Shown: positions 53,220 through 62,589 of the stretch, one piece after another | Layout of the letters: every line of letters begins with the position of its first letter | Position numbering within the stretch: position 1 is the stretch's first letter | From: Stratiolaelaps scimitus | Taxonomy: Eukaryota > Arthropoda > Arachnida > Mesostigmata > Laelapidae | Length of the DNA stretch: 64,000 bases | Direction: 5' to 3' | Assembly: GCA_019614645.1 (NCBI GenBank) | Contig: JABWDB010000066.1 | Coordinates: forward strand, 1,240,001 to 1,304,000 | Translations under genes and position numbers: made by a program | The notes under the pieces: generated by a model | What the model was told of the DNA's origin: nothing | What the model saw: the letters and a program-made list of their open reading frames with translations, nothing else | Database searches by the model: none

Positions 53220-54303
53220 CGCTCTGCCCGAGGCGCAGTGCCCTTTCCCTCTTTAGAGAGCGTGCTGAGGAGAGGATAACCGGAATTTAAACCCCTTTGC
53301 AGGGGATACGGCAAGATTCCGAATTACCCGCGAGTGGGGCGCACAAGGGGCGAACTGCCCGGCGTGGTTCGAGCCCTCTACTCCCGTCCTGGGCCTTCCG
53401 ACTTCAGTCTTCCCGCTATTCCCACTAAGGCACCCTGCAGGGCCCGCTTGCAGCCTGTATATAAGGCAGCCCGCTGCAGAGGTTTGAGTGGCCGTAGTCG
53501 TCCTCGTATATTTTGGCCGACTAAGGTCGTAAGGGGTGCCAACGTGGGGGGTGGGTCAATTTGAGCCCGCGCGTTCACCTGGCACCACTCCGGTGCGGCT
53601 GAGGCGCCCCCTCACGGCGGAATCACCAATCGAGATTGGTGAGCGTCACGACCCCAACGGCGGCCTCGAGAAACCTTCTTGCGCCCGCGGCGCCCCTAGC
53701 GTAAAGCACCAGAACCCCCCGGGCGATTGGGACGACCACCGGGGCGTCCTCGCGAACTGCCGAGCGCTCGAAGCGCCCCTAGTAGCTGTCGCAGTTTAGT
53801 ACTCACTTACGCACCTGGCGCTCCCCTGGCAGGTGTCTTGCTGGCCCGATCCCTGTGAAAGGCAGCACCTTGGCAGGCCTCGGGGCGGCGCAGCCGTTGG
53901 ATGCCACACCTGCGCCCCTGGCGGCCGTTCACCGAACTACCACAGATCACTTGTTCACGGGCACTCGATGAGTGCGGTCGCACATCAGGCGCGTTCCATC
54001 CACTTGCAAACGTCAAAGTTCACCACCAGTCACTGAATTTCACCGAAAAAGTTGCAATTCTCGTAACACCAATGCCGGAGATCGCCGCGGACAGAATTTC
54101 GGCCCAAAAGTTGCGATTCTCGGGACACCAATGTCGAGATCACTGTCGTATCACACTGAATTACACCGCAAATAGTTGCGAATTCTCGTTGCACCAACAC
54201 TAAGGATCGTCAAGCCGCCAAAGTTGCCTACAATCCTGCAGCCACGGAGGACACGTCCGTACCCGTCGACTATCAAGACGCAACTGATAGTCGCCGGGAC
54301 CTG
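53220..54303 (-). promoter_or_regulatory. R1-6 5' UTR (probable internal promoter region)
   Basis: About 1.08 kb of mostly GC-rich DNA upstream of ORF1. It includes three diverged subrepeats starting near 54050, 54109 and 54174 (AGTTGCAATTCTCGTAACAC and variants), 59 and 65 bases apart. Non-LTR elements carry an internal promoter in this region; no specific core motif was identified. Confidence 0.5.
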
Positions 54304-54480
54304 GTCCCGCCGGGACCTGGTTCTGTGGTTGCGGCCCACAGATGGAACTCTTTTGCGAACACATCGCCGTTTGCCAGCCAATGACTCGCTCGTGAGGGCC
54401 GTCCTCTCCGCTGGTATCCCTTGGTCAACAGAGCCTGAGGATCTCGACTCCACGCTGTAGCCAGTTCCATATGTATGATA
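54304..54480 (+). pseudogene. Continuation of the interrupted non-LTR fragment
   Basis: Starts with the right copy of the 13-bp target duplication and continues LWLRPTDGTLLRTHRR-type sequence to about 54460, then meets AT-rich IR-5 flank. It is repeated at 56429-56605. Its assignment rests mainly on the target duplication. Confidence 0.5.
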
Positions 54481-54749
54481 TCATCTAGCATTTTTTTCTA
54501 ATCGACCTGACACAACTGTTCCATTTCCGAAGTATATCATGTGCTTCATGGTTCGTAGAACATGTAGCGTCGACACTTCTTTAGTGCAGCAGGTTCCACA
54601 TCGGCTAATCCCATGCCCTCGAGTTGAGCACGGCAATCCAGTGCATATTAACGTTACTATAATGGTCCTGTAGGGATATTGCCAAACTTCAAGTTCATCT
54701 TACTTGAGGCATAATTTCATGCTGATGGTTGCCTTATGACTTCGTAGAC

Positions 54750-55243
54750 TCAGTAATGTAAGTCCGGGCCCCGAATGGCTCCTTGGGTTAACTTTCTTGA
54801 CACTAAACCCTGATGATAGTTCTTAACAATCGTTCCCGCGCAATTTTGCTCACATTCTGGCACTTTTGCATTGCGCACACGTCGCCGTAGCCAACATTGC
54901 GTGGAAACAATTACATCACGAATGGCCCCAACGGACCTACAAGTTGTCAGTTGAGCCACTTGTAGGCCGTACTTCAGAAGATGTCTGAGCGGTATGCCAT
55001 GGGCTAGTCGTTACAGCACGAACACGACTAAAACTGACGAGAATCCTACAATCAGGCTAAGCTGAGCGTTTTCGTAAGCGATAATGGACGTTGTCAAGAA
55101 AGAGCTCTCGTTTCCTTTGATATAGTTGAGGTGACTTTGATACAGCTTCGTCACTTCATTCTTGTTCGTATCGTCTAGTGATTTCTGAATGTCACTCCCT
55201 AAAGCTAGTCTCCAGATGTAAGTCTGTAGGCTGCTGCCCTCGA
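54750..55243 (-). pseudogene. Duplicated 3' end of IR-5
   Basis: This is an extra copy of the last 164 codons of IR-5, including the final membrane segment (YENAQLSLIVGFSSVLVVFV), the nonsense codon TAA right after it and the tail ending GPDLHY. It has no N-terminal part and is joined at 55242 to R1-6 ORF1 DNA. The shared nonsense codon shows the mutation predates the duplication. Confidence 0.9.
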
Positions 55244-56428
55244 TTGCCATTGCTGGAAGTTCCCATTACCGTCCCCTGTGAGGCAGGGGGGGTCCTAAGG
55301 ACCGCGCTAGACCGGGCAACCGGATCGCCCTCGTCCATCGTCACCGCTCTGCCCGAGGCGCAGTGCCCTTTCCCTCTTTAGAGAGCGTGCTGAGGAGAGG
55401 ATAACCGGAATTTAAACCCCTTTGCAGGGGATACGGCAAGATTCCGAATTACCCGCGAGTGGGGCGCACAAGGGGCGAACTGCCCGGCGTGGTTCGAGCC
55501 CTCTACTCCCGTCCTGGGCCTTCCGACTTCAGTCTTCCCGCTATTCCCACTAAGGCACCCTGCAGGGCCCGCTTGCAGCCTGTATATAAGGCAGCCCGCT
55601 GCAGAGGTTTGAGTGGCCGTAGTCGTCCTCGTATATTTTGGCCGACTAAGGTCGTAAGGGGTGCCAACGTGGGGGGTGGGTCAATTTGAGCCCGCGCGTT
55701 CACCTGGCACCACTCCGGTGCGGCTGAGGCTCCCCCTCACGGCGGAATCACCAATCGAGATTGGTGAGCGTCACGACCCCAACGGCGGCCTCGAGAAACC
55801 TTCTTGCGCCCGCGGCGCCCCTAGCGTAAAGCACCAGAACCCCCCGGGCGATTGGGACGACCACCGGGGCGTCCTCGCGAACTGCCGAGCGCTCGAAGCG
55901 CCCCTAGTAGCTGTCGCAGTTTAGTACTCACTTACGCACCTGGCGCTCCCCTGGCAGGTGTCTTGCTGGCCCGATCCCTGTGAAAGGCAGCACCTTGGCA
56001 GGCCTCGGGGCGGCGCAGCCGTTGGATGCCACACCTGCGCCCCTGGCGGCCGTTCACCGAACTACCACAGATCACTTGTTCACGGGCACTCGATGAGTGC
56101 GGTCGCACATCAGGCGCGTTCCATCCACTTGCAAACGTCAAAGTTCACCACCAGTCACTGAATTTCACCGAAAAAGTTGCAATTCTCGTAACACCAATGC
56201 CGGAGATCGCCGCGGACAGAATTTCGGCCCAAAAGTTGCGATTCTCGGGACACCAATGTCGAGATCACTGTCGTATCACACTGAATTACACCGCAAATAG
56301 TTGCGAATTCTCGTTGCACCAACACTAAGGATCGTCAAGCCGCCAAAGTTGCCTACAATCCTGCAGCCACGGAGGACACGTCCGTACCCGTCGACTATCA
56401 AGACGCAACTGATAGTCGCCGGGACCTG
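55242..56428 (-). pseudogene. Duplicated 5' end of R1-6 (5' UTR and start of ORF1)
   Basis: Second copy of 53117-54303, with the first 34 codons of ORF1 and the complete 5' UTR with its subrepeats. Being a stray copy of the element's promoter region pointing left, it could still start transcription into the neighbouring IR-5 copy. No coding product is expected. Confidence 0.85.
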
Positions 56429-56874
56429 GTCCCGCCGGGACCTGGTTCTGTGGTTGCGGCCCACAGATGGAACTCTTTTGCGAACACATCGCCGTTTGCC
56501 AGCCAATGACTCGCTCGTGAGGGCCGTCCTCTCCGCTGGTATCCCTTGGTCAACAGAGCCTGAGGATCTCGACTCCACGCTGTAGCCAGTTCCATATGTA
56601 TGATATCATCTAGCATTTTTTTCTAATCGACCTGACACAACTGTTCCATTTCCGAAGTATATCATGTGCTTCATGGTTCGTAGAACATGTAGCGTCGACA
56701 CTTCTTTAGTGCAGCAGGTTCCACATCGGCTAATCCCATGCCCTCGAGTTGAGCACGGCAATCCAGTGCATATTAACGTTACTATAATGGTCCTGTAGGG
56801 ATATTGCCAAACTTCAAGTTCATCTTACTTGAGGCATAATTTCATGCTGATGGTTGCCTTATGACTTCGTAGAC

Positions 56875-57135
56875 TCAGTAATGTAAGTCCGGGCCCCGAA
56901 TGGCTCCTTGGGTTAACTTTCTTGACACTAAACCCTGATGATAGTTCTTAACAATCGTTCCCGCGCAATTTTGCTCACATTCTGGCACTTTTGCATTGCG
57001 CACACGTCGCCGTAGCCAACATTGCGTGGAAACAATTACATCACGAATGGCCCCAACGGACCTACAAGTTGTCAGTTGAGCCACTTGTAGGCCGTACTTC
57101 AGAAGATGTCTGAGCGGTATGCCATGGGCTAGTCG
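56875..57135 (-). pseudogene. Untranslated C-terminal tail of IR-5
   Basis: In frame after the TAA: RLAHGIPLRHLLKYG to the end GPDLHY and a natural stop. It matches the IR-4 tail without frame changes, so the nonsense codon is the only lesion seen and is probably young. Confidence 0.85.
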
Positions 57136-58767
57136 TTACAGCACGAACACGACTAAAACTGACGAGAATCCTACAATCAGGCTAAGCTGAGCGTTTTCGT
57201 AAGCGATAATGGACGTTGTCAAGAAAGAGCTCTCGTTTCCTTTGATATAGTTGAGGTGACTTTGATACAGCTTCGTCACTTCATTCTTGTTCGTATCGTC
57301 TAGTGATTTCTGAATGTCACTGCCTAAAGCTAGTCTCCAGATGTAAGTCTGTAGGCTGCTGCCCTCGACGAGACCAATGCTAAGAAGTCTATGCAGGTAC
57401 ATCCGCCCTCGGATAGGACAGAGCGAAACGCGCGAGATCAACACATAGAGATCTGCTTTCTTACTCGCGGGAAGCGACGTTTCAATTACTCGAATTACTT
57501 TCTCAGCGTTAGCCGTTGTCTTAACTGAGTATCGCTTTAGGTCAGGGTACTGTTGATCCATGCGCTGGAACAACAGCTCGCCCTTGTATCTATCGAAGAC
57601 ACAGACAGCTTTGTATTCGAGGAATGCCAACCTTGTGCTGTACCTTTGGGCTATCGGGGAGAATGTTTCCGCAAACTGTCCTCCCGATGAATTGTAGGGT
57701 GTAAAGTCATCACAGCCCTCCACTGAGTGAATCTTGTCAACAGGGGCGAACGATATATTTCCAATCATGTCACCAGCAAGCACCCACATCGCCACCTGAA
57801 TTAATAGAGACCAAAGGCCTAGCGACATAAGGACGGGCAATCGAAGCCTATGGATACGAATTGGTTGGTGCGATACCATCATGACGAACGTGTTGAAGAA
57901 CGCGTTCTGCATACCTGCCTTGTAATGCGAAATGATGGCAATCGAGAATCCAACAAGGAGAATTAATGTCATATAGCCGGGACGGCTAAGTAATTCAGAT
58001 TTAACATTTAGCTTCTGAGGCCGCTGGGGTCGGTATACAGAATAGACGAGTGGAGAAGCCACACCAATAATGGGTTCTTCGGCGAACTGTTCCAACGAAC
58101 GCTCCGACTGTAGAGACGCCGTCAGGTACGAAACTGCCGTTCGGTTACCAATTTTGAACCAAATATTGAGTAATTCAACACTACCGAAGTGATTTGTCGC
58201 AATGTCGGTAATCGCTACAGGCGTAACTTTTGTTATCCACGTTGACGGCACGTGAATTCCCTTGCTTGTGAGTTGCCAGAGATGTTGAATAGTACCAAGG
58301 GATCCGGCTGGGAATAAACCCGGCCCGATGAGCTTATTTCGTTCTATGTATGGCCGAATGGAGCGACCGTTTAAAGTGTACAGTCCATGTACACCCCGTA
58401 GAATTGCGTATGCGGTGCCGTACGCGCAGAAGCGGAACGCGTTCATGAAAAAACTGCTACGAAATTCAACAGCCGATTGTCCGCTTATGATGAGTATTCG
58501 CTGGTGAGGACACGCAGCAAAGGCTCGACGTGGTGAGATCATGACGAGTTGATCAGAGAAACGATAGTAAAATTCATCGCCATAAGGGAATTCATGAAAC
58601 ACTACCAACAGTGGTACTTCACGACTCAGTTTATAGATCGCACTGAAATACACTTCCCAGTCTGGCTGTATTACTGAAGTCATTAGTTCAGCCATGACAC
58701 CATTAAAGTACGGAATTTCCGATAAAGCCATACTGAACAAGCACCACACTTTTGGAGTAAACTGCAT
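57136..58767 (-). CDS. IR-5, divergent ionotropic receptor truncated after the last membrane segment
   Basis: Intronless, 543 codons before the stop. It begins MQFTPKVWCLFSMALSEIPY (signal peptide-like) and keeps the outer lobe (LLVVFHEFPYGDEFY, FRFCAYGTAYAILRG), first membrane segment (TLILLVGFSIAIISHY), pore-type loop (FFNTFVMMVSHQPIRI), second segment (GLWSLLIQVAMWVLAGD), S2 lobe (SVEGCDDFTPYNSS) and last segment (LIVGFSSVLVVFV). The stop TAA replaces the GAA (Glu) codon of IR-4 directly after that segment and removes 86 tail residues, still readable at 56875-57135. A channel without its cytosolic tail might fold, so function is uncertain. It belongs to the same family as IR-1 to IR-3 but a distinct subgroup. 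Confidence 0.75.
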   Translation of the reverse strand: MQFTPKVWCLFSMALSEIPYFNGVMAELMTSVIQPDWEVYFSAIYKLSREVPLLVVFHEFPYGDEFYYRFSDQLVMISPRRAFAACPHQRILIISGQSAVEFRSSFFMNAFRFCAYGTAYAILRGVHGLYTLNGRSIRPYIERNKLIGPGLFPAGSLGTIQHLWQLTSKGIHVPSTWITKVTPVAITDIATNHFGSVELLNIWFKIGNRTAVSYLTASLQSERSLEQFAEEPIIGVASPLVYSVYRPQRPQKLNVKSELLSRPGYMTLILLVGFSIAIISHYKAGMQNAFFNTFVMMVSHQPIRIHRLRLPVLMSLGLWSLLIQVAMWVLAGDMIGNISFAPVDKIHSVEGCDDFTPYNSSGGQFAETFSPIAQRYSTRLAFLEYKAVCVFDRYKGELLFQRMDQQYPDLKRYSVKTTANAEKVIRVIETSLPASKKADLYVLISRVSLCPIRGRMYLHRLLSIGLVEGSSLQTYIWRLALGSDIQKSLDDTNKNEVTKLYQSHLNYIKGNESSFLTTSIIAYENAQLSLIVGFSSVLVVFVL

Positions 58768-60180
58768 ATTTTTAATGTAAATATGCGTCAGTTCCTAACA
58801 ACCGCCGTAAGGTAGCGACTCGAGGCTCGAGTTTTGTAGGTGGGTGTCCGGCAACAACTTCCGATGTTTAAATTTTGTTTCAGAAGTTATTCACAAAAAA
58901 TAGCCACCTAGTTGTTTTCGTTTATAGCTGTCTGCTTGGACTTTTACATACGATAGGCAGATAGCTTCCGTTGGCTTTCGGCATTCGTGCCGTTCTGGAC
59001 AGCCGCTTTTGACAACCGTTGTTCTATTGCTGGCAAGCAAAATAATTTTTAAAGGCCTCTTCAACTATACCAATCGTTGATCGCTATGTGAGAGTGGTCG
59101 TCAACAGGTCACTATTGCCCGACGTCTTCTCACCGACCTCATTTGTAAGGAAAACACCTCCTCTATCTTGGCCTCTATCTGGCTATATGACTTGGCCATC
59201 CCCTTGGCGCAAAATGAATGGCCTATGTTGCCATAGGAACAAAATAAACGTTGCGTCACTGAGAGTGAATAGTGAACGAACACAGCTATTAGTTGATGAC
59301 AAATGCTATTATATCCAATTAAAATAGTTATTTATTAATGAAAAGGAGTATATATGTCTCAGTTACTAACAACCGCCGTAAGGTAGCGACTCGAGGCTCG
59401 AGTTTTGTAGGTGGGCAACTTTTTGGGCAACTTCCGATACTTCAGATGTTCGACTTTTCTTCCAGAAGCTATTCACAAAAAAATGAGAATCTAGTTATTT
59501 TCGTTCATAGCTATCTGCGTAGACTTTTGCAAGCATTCAATCGCAACATGAGATTGTTAGATAGCTGCACGGTTGGCTTTTTGCCACGATGTCTGAAACA
59601 ATTGTAATTCCGATCCTCAACAGTAGCAAAGTAATGTCGTTGACTTTCCGCATTTGAGGCGTTCAATTCAATTTTCAATTCAATTATTTCTTTATTGACG
59701 GAACTGCGAAATATTACAACGCTTAAGTTCTCGTATTAAAAAATAAGATAAAAAGAGCGATTCAGGACCGTCACTTTTGACACACTTCGCTCTATTGCTG
59801 GCAGGCAAAACACTTTTCAAAGACCTTTGCGGCTGAAAGAACTGAGATCAATGTCGTTACTGGTAGATAAAAACCTCATTCGGACCGAGTCTCTCAACGA
59901 AATTGCGGAGAGTATGTGATGACATTTCGTGTTCGGCTTGACCAATCGACACATTGATCGACAGGTGAGAGTGGTCGTCAACAGCCCGACCGCTTCTTAA
60001 ACACCTAAAATCAATGCTGTATGTCTTTTTGTAACGAAAAATACTCCTCTTGTCTAATGTCTTGATCATATACTTGTCGCAAAATGAGTGGCTAAAGTTG
60101 CCATATGAACAAAATAAAACACAGCGGAACTGATCAAAAGTAGGTGGCCGAGCACGGCTATTAAGTGGTCATGAATAATG
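58768..60180. repeat. Duplicated upstream region of IR-5
   Basis: The stretch from 58790 (AACAACCGCCGTAAGGTAGC) is repeated from 59363. Both copies contain the palindrome ACTCGAGGCTCGAGT and later the GAGAGTGGTCGTCAACAG word (59090 and 59965). The second copy also holds the short dispersed repeat (59675-59760). Parts align inverted with the IR-4 upstream region (42010-42760). Confidence 0.8.
59857..59961 (-). other. Conserved 34-codon ORF end upstream of IR-5
   Basis: Counterpart of 42113-42217, 102 of 105 bases identical, ending NEVFIYQ and TAA. Upstream in frame it reads VDDHSHLSINVSIGQAEHE. Not recognised. Confidence 0.5.
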
Positions 60181-61070
60181 TTAGTTAATTTTTTATTTAA
60201 TAATTGAATAATTAAAATTATTCTCAATCGGAAAATACAAAATTACATCAAATCGTATACGCCTTTCCGAGACTGTAAGTAAAAATTGGACGTGAGCTCA
60301 AACGAAACCTAAGACTAGGATTTCTGCCTTCTATCTCTACTACGTGGGTAGGATATGCGTTGGAACAAACAAAAAATATTCAGCTACAAAAAATTGTTCT
60401 CGTACGGATTTAAAGTGTAATCAAATGTGAGCTGTCCGTGTACCGACAAGCTAAGTGTAGTATTCGGGTACCACGTGCCTTGCGCCTAGTGACAGAAGAC
60501 AACGACGACGTCTATTTCATCATCAGTACGGCCCAAAAGAGGCCTGCTCTTTATTATGCTTTCCTTTTATAGCCCCCTTTTCTCTATGGAACCAGGCCTA
60601 CATTCGTTTCCGCTTTCGATATTTACTTTCTCTTAGGCGCGGGCTCTTTGAAATCATAAACACCAAACTAAGGTAAGGGCATAAACCTTTCACAGCCATT
60701 GCATTACAAAATCTATGCATTTTAATATTAGGATAATAGGACAAATATAAATTTCAATATCGGCTAAACTATGTGAGTTAAAACAAATATTTTTTCGAAT
60801 GAGTTAGAAGTATGCACCTCTTCTATTTATACACTAGTCCCAGAGCTCTGGCAGCCTTCTGACGGCTAGGTATGCACGAATTCTATTTGACATATAAGAG
60901 AGCTTAAGCATTGTAAAATTGCAGCTCCTTTAATAAACCAATAAAACCTTTACCTTTTACCATTTATAACTTCGTTATTTAAGGCCTCTCGGAGCAAATC
61001 GATGTTTGCACACCTTTGGCCACCTATAGCCCTGTTTAATTGATGTAAGCAACCTTAGTCACACGGCCTT
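60181..61070. other. AT-rich intergenic, no gene seen
   Basis: Contains a reversed copy of the short dispersed repeat at 60905-60960. The GC-richer part at 60470-60660 has no supported ORF. Confidence 0.45.
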
Positions 61071-61122
61071 AAATTTGGAGAATAGGGGGGTGACGCCACC
61101 GCTCAATTTTGTTGGCCTTAAG

Positions 61123-61800
61123 CTAGAACGTAATTTCATTGCCACGATGTGCCCTAGCATTGTCATCAAGCATCCACACTCGGTGCTTCCTATTGCCATG
61201 CCAATTATTCATGAATCCCTTCAAGGACTCGAGATATCGAGCAGAGTCCATTTTTTCTTTTGGGCCCAAAATCTCATAGTAGCAAATTCCGTTGAGATCC
61301 ATAGCAAGTGCTACCATTTCTTTAGGTTCGAATCTATTTAGTACTGCTACCGCCATTGCCTGTTCACCTGGTCGTAGCCACAGTTTCACTTGAACGAGGT
61401 ACCCATTTTGCACTTTTTTTTGTGCATCCTCTGATTATTTTTAATAATTCGACAACATGTTTCACGAGGCACGCCAATTTCAGCCCACAAAGTGGTCAAT
61501 GATCAAGCTCTAGTTTGCTCAAAAGTTTTTTCCATTATCTCAATCTGTTCATTGAATCAAGATTCGGGAAGTGGTGGGCGCCCTCAATGTTCATAGTGTC
61601 CCAGTCACCTTGCCTAAACTGCGCACACCAACGGCACACCTGTCGTCGACTCAGGTCATTATGGCAGTGCACACTAACAAAGCTTCGATGGATTTCAGCT
61701 AAGCATTTCTTGAAACATAAACCTTACACTTTTCTTCTGAGAATGCAAGTCTGAGGGACCTGGCCCGCCGGTTGCCATCTCGAACGCCCAACGTATTTAC
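61123..61800 (-). pseudogene. mariner/Tc1-type transposase remnant
   Basis: The frame 61413-61123 reads LWLRPGEQAMAVAVLNRFEP, then YYEILGPKEKMDSARYLESL and WMLDDNARAHRG. The last is the D-N-A-x-x-H block holding the second catalytic aspartate of the IS630-Tc1-mariner family. Upstream (61800-61430), with stops, are RRQVCRWCAQFRQGDWDTMN residues of a helix-turn-helix N-terminal region and a plausible linker. The end with the third acidic residue is missing beyond 61123. Terminal repeats were not identified. It is a fossil. Confidence 0.75.
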
Positions 61801-61809
61801 TGCTACTAT

Positions 61810-62050
61810 TTGTCTGACCTAAAATAGGAACAATATTTAACACGTTAAAAAAGTAATATATAAGTCGGGAAATAAATAATTTTGTGTGAATTTAAACACG
61901 AATAAGGCGCCAATTTTTGGTTTCCTATTTATTACATTGTAGAAGATTAAAAGGCTCCGAGTGGTTCTTCAGTAATGATAAGAAAAGTGTTTGAGGGTGC
62001 GATTTGCCCTGAATCAGAAATCAGCTAATAAGCAGCTCTGACAGCTGAAC
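61810..62050 (+). repeat. Dispersed 250-bp repeat, copy 2
   Basis: Direct-orientation relative of 46010-46270, ending at the AGCAGCTCTGACAG word. It lies immediately beyond the mariner remnant, so it could be that element's terminal region, although copy 1 has no transposase beside it. Confidence 0.75.
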
Positions 62051-62589
62051 TTGTGTAGGCAATTGAACCAGATGTATGTCGTTTCCACCAGCAGGCGATA
62101 GAATTATTGGCATTTTTTGAGTTATCAGGAGGGAGCGAGGTCACACCTGGATGTGGCTCTCTTCATCCAAGCCCGTTCCTATTTGAAGGATGATACAAAG
62201 ACTCGACCTGAAAATAAATACCTTTCCGAGTTACCTTCCAATAAGGTCTTCACTTCTAACCGAGCTAACTAACCTGCGATCTTACGTACAACCGGTATCA
62301 GCACGATGGTTGCCGATTGAGACCAAGTGCGAGACGCGAGGCAGCCCAGTGGGTGAGCCAACTATTTTCGAGCAACGGTGGTACACTGTATTGAACTTAC
62401 TTGTTTTGCACATAGCGCTATCTACTGTTGTTTCTCTTTAGGAACAAGAATCCGGCAATTTCTGTGTTGACTCACTTAGACAAAGGTGAATTAGCAATTC
62501 CTGCAGTAGACTCTCTTGATAATAACAGTCGAGTGCTCGCCTAGATCAAGTTAGACATACTTAACGTGAATGACCCCTTAAAATGTATG
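62051..62589. other. No gene seen
   Basis: Short ORFs only, with no recognisable motif and no match elsewhere in the window. Confidence 0.4.

Larger units (their letters stand above)
47481..54303 (-). mobile_element. Full-length R1-clade non-LTR retrotransposon R1-6
   Basis: Total 6823 bp, flanked by identical 13-bp GTCCCGCCGGGAC at 47468-47480 and 54304-54316. The 3' end is poly(A) (T-run at 47481-47493), the 3' UTR 47494-47747, ORF2 47748-50834, ORF1 50818-53219 and the 5' UTR 53220-54303 with subrepeats. ORF1 and ORF2 overlap by 17 bases in different frames, an R1-clade trait. Only a few stops and one frameshift are present, so it is the youngest and best-preserved element here. Confidence 0.92.
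53117..57366. repeat. 2125-bp direct tandem duplication (copies 53117-55241 and 55242-57366)
   Basis: The copies are in register at an offset of 2125 with only scattered differences (GCGCC/GCTCC near 53603/55728, CTCCCT/CTGCCT near 55196/57321). The unit holds the start of R1-6 ORF1, its 5' UTR, a target-duplication copy, RT-fragment flank and the last part of IR-5. The junction at 55242-55243 shows 2-base microhomology (GA). Confidence 0.95.

Noticed and set aside
53580..54300. Possible ribosomal RNA target of an R1 element
   Set aside because: GC-rich sequence near R1-6 was considered as 28S rDNA, but it lies inside the element's 5' UTR, and the flanking target duplication lies in another retrotransposon fragment.
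53334..54460. Sets of identical short ORFs at 53334-54460 and 55459-56585
   Set aside because: Identity reflects the 2125-bp duplication. The ORFs fall in a retrotransposon 5' UTR and on both strands, with no protein features.
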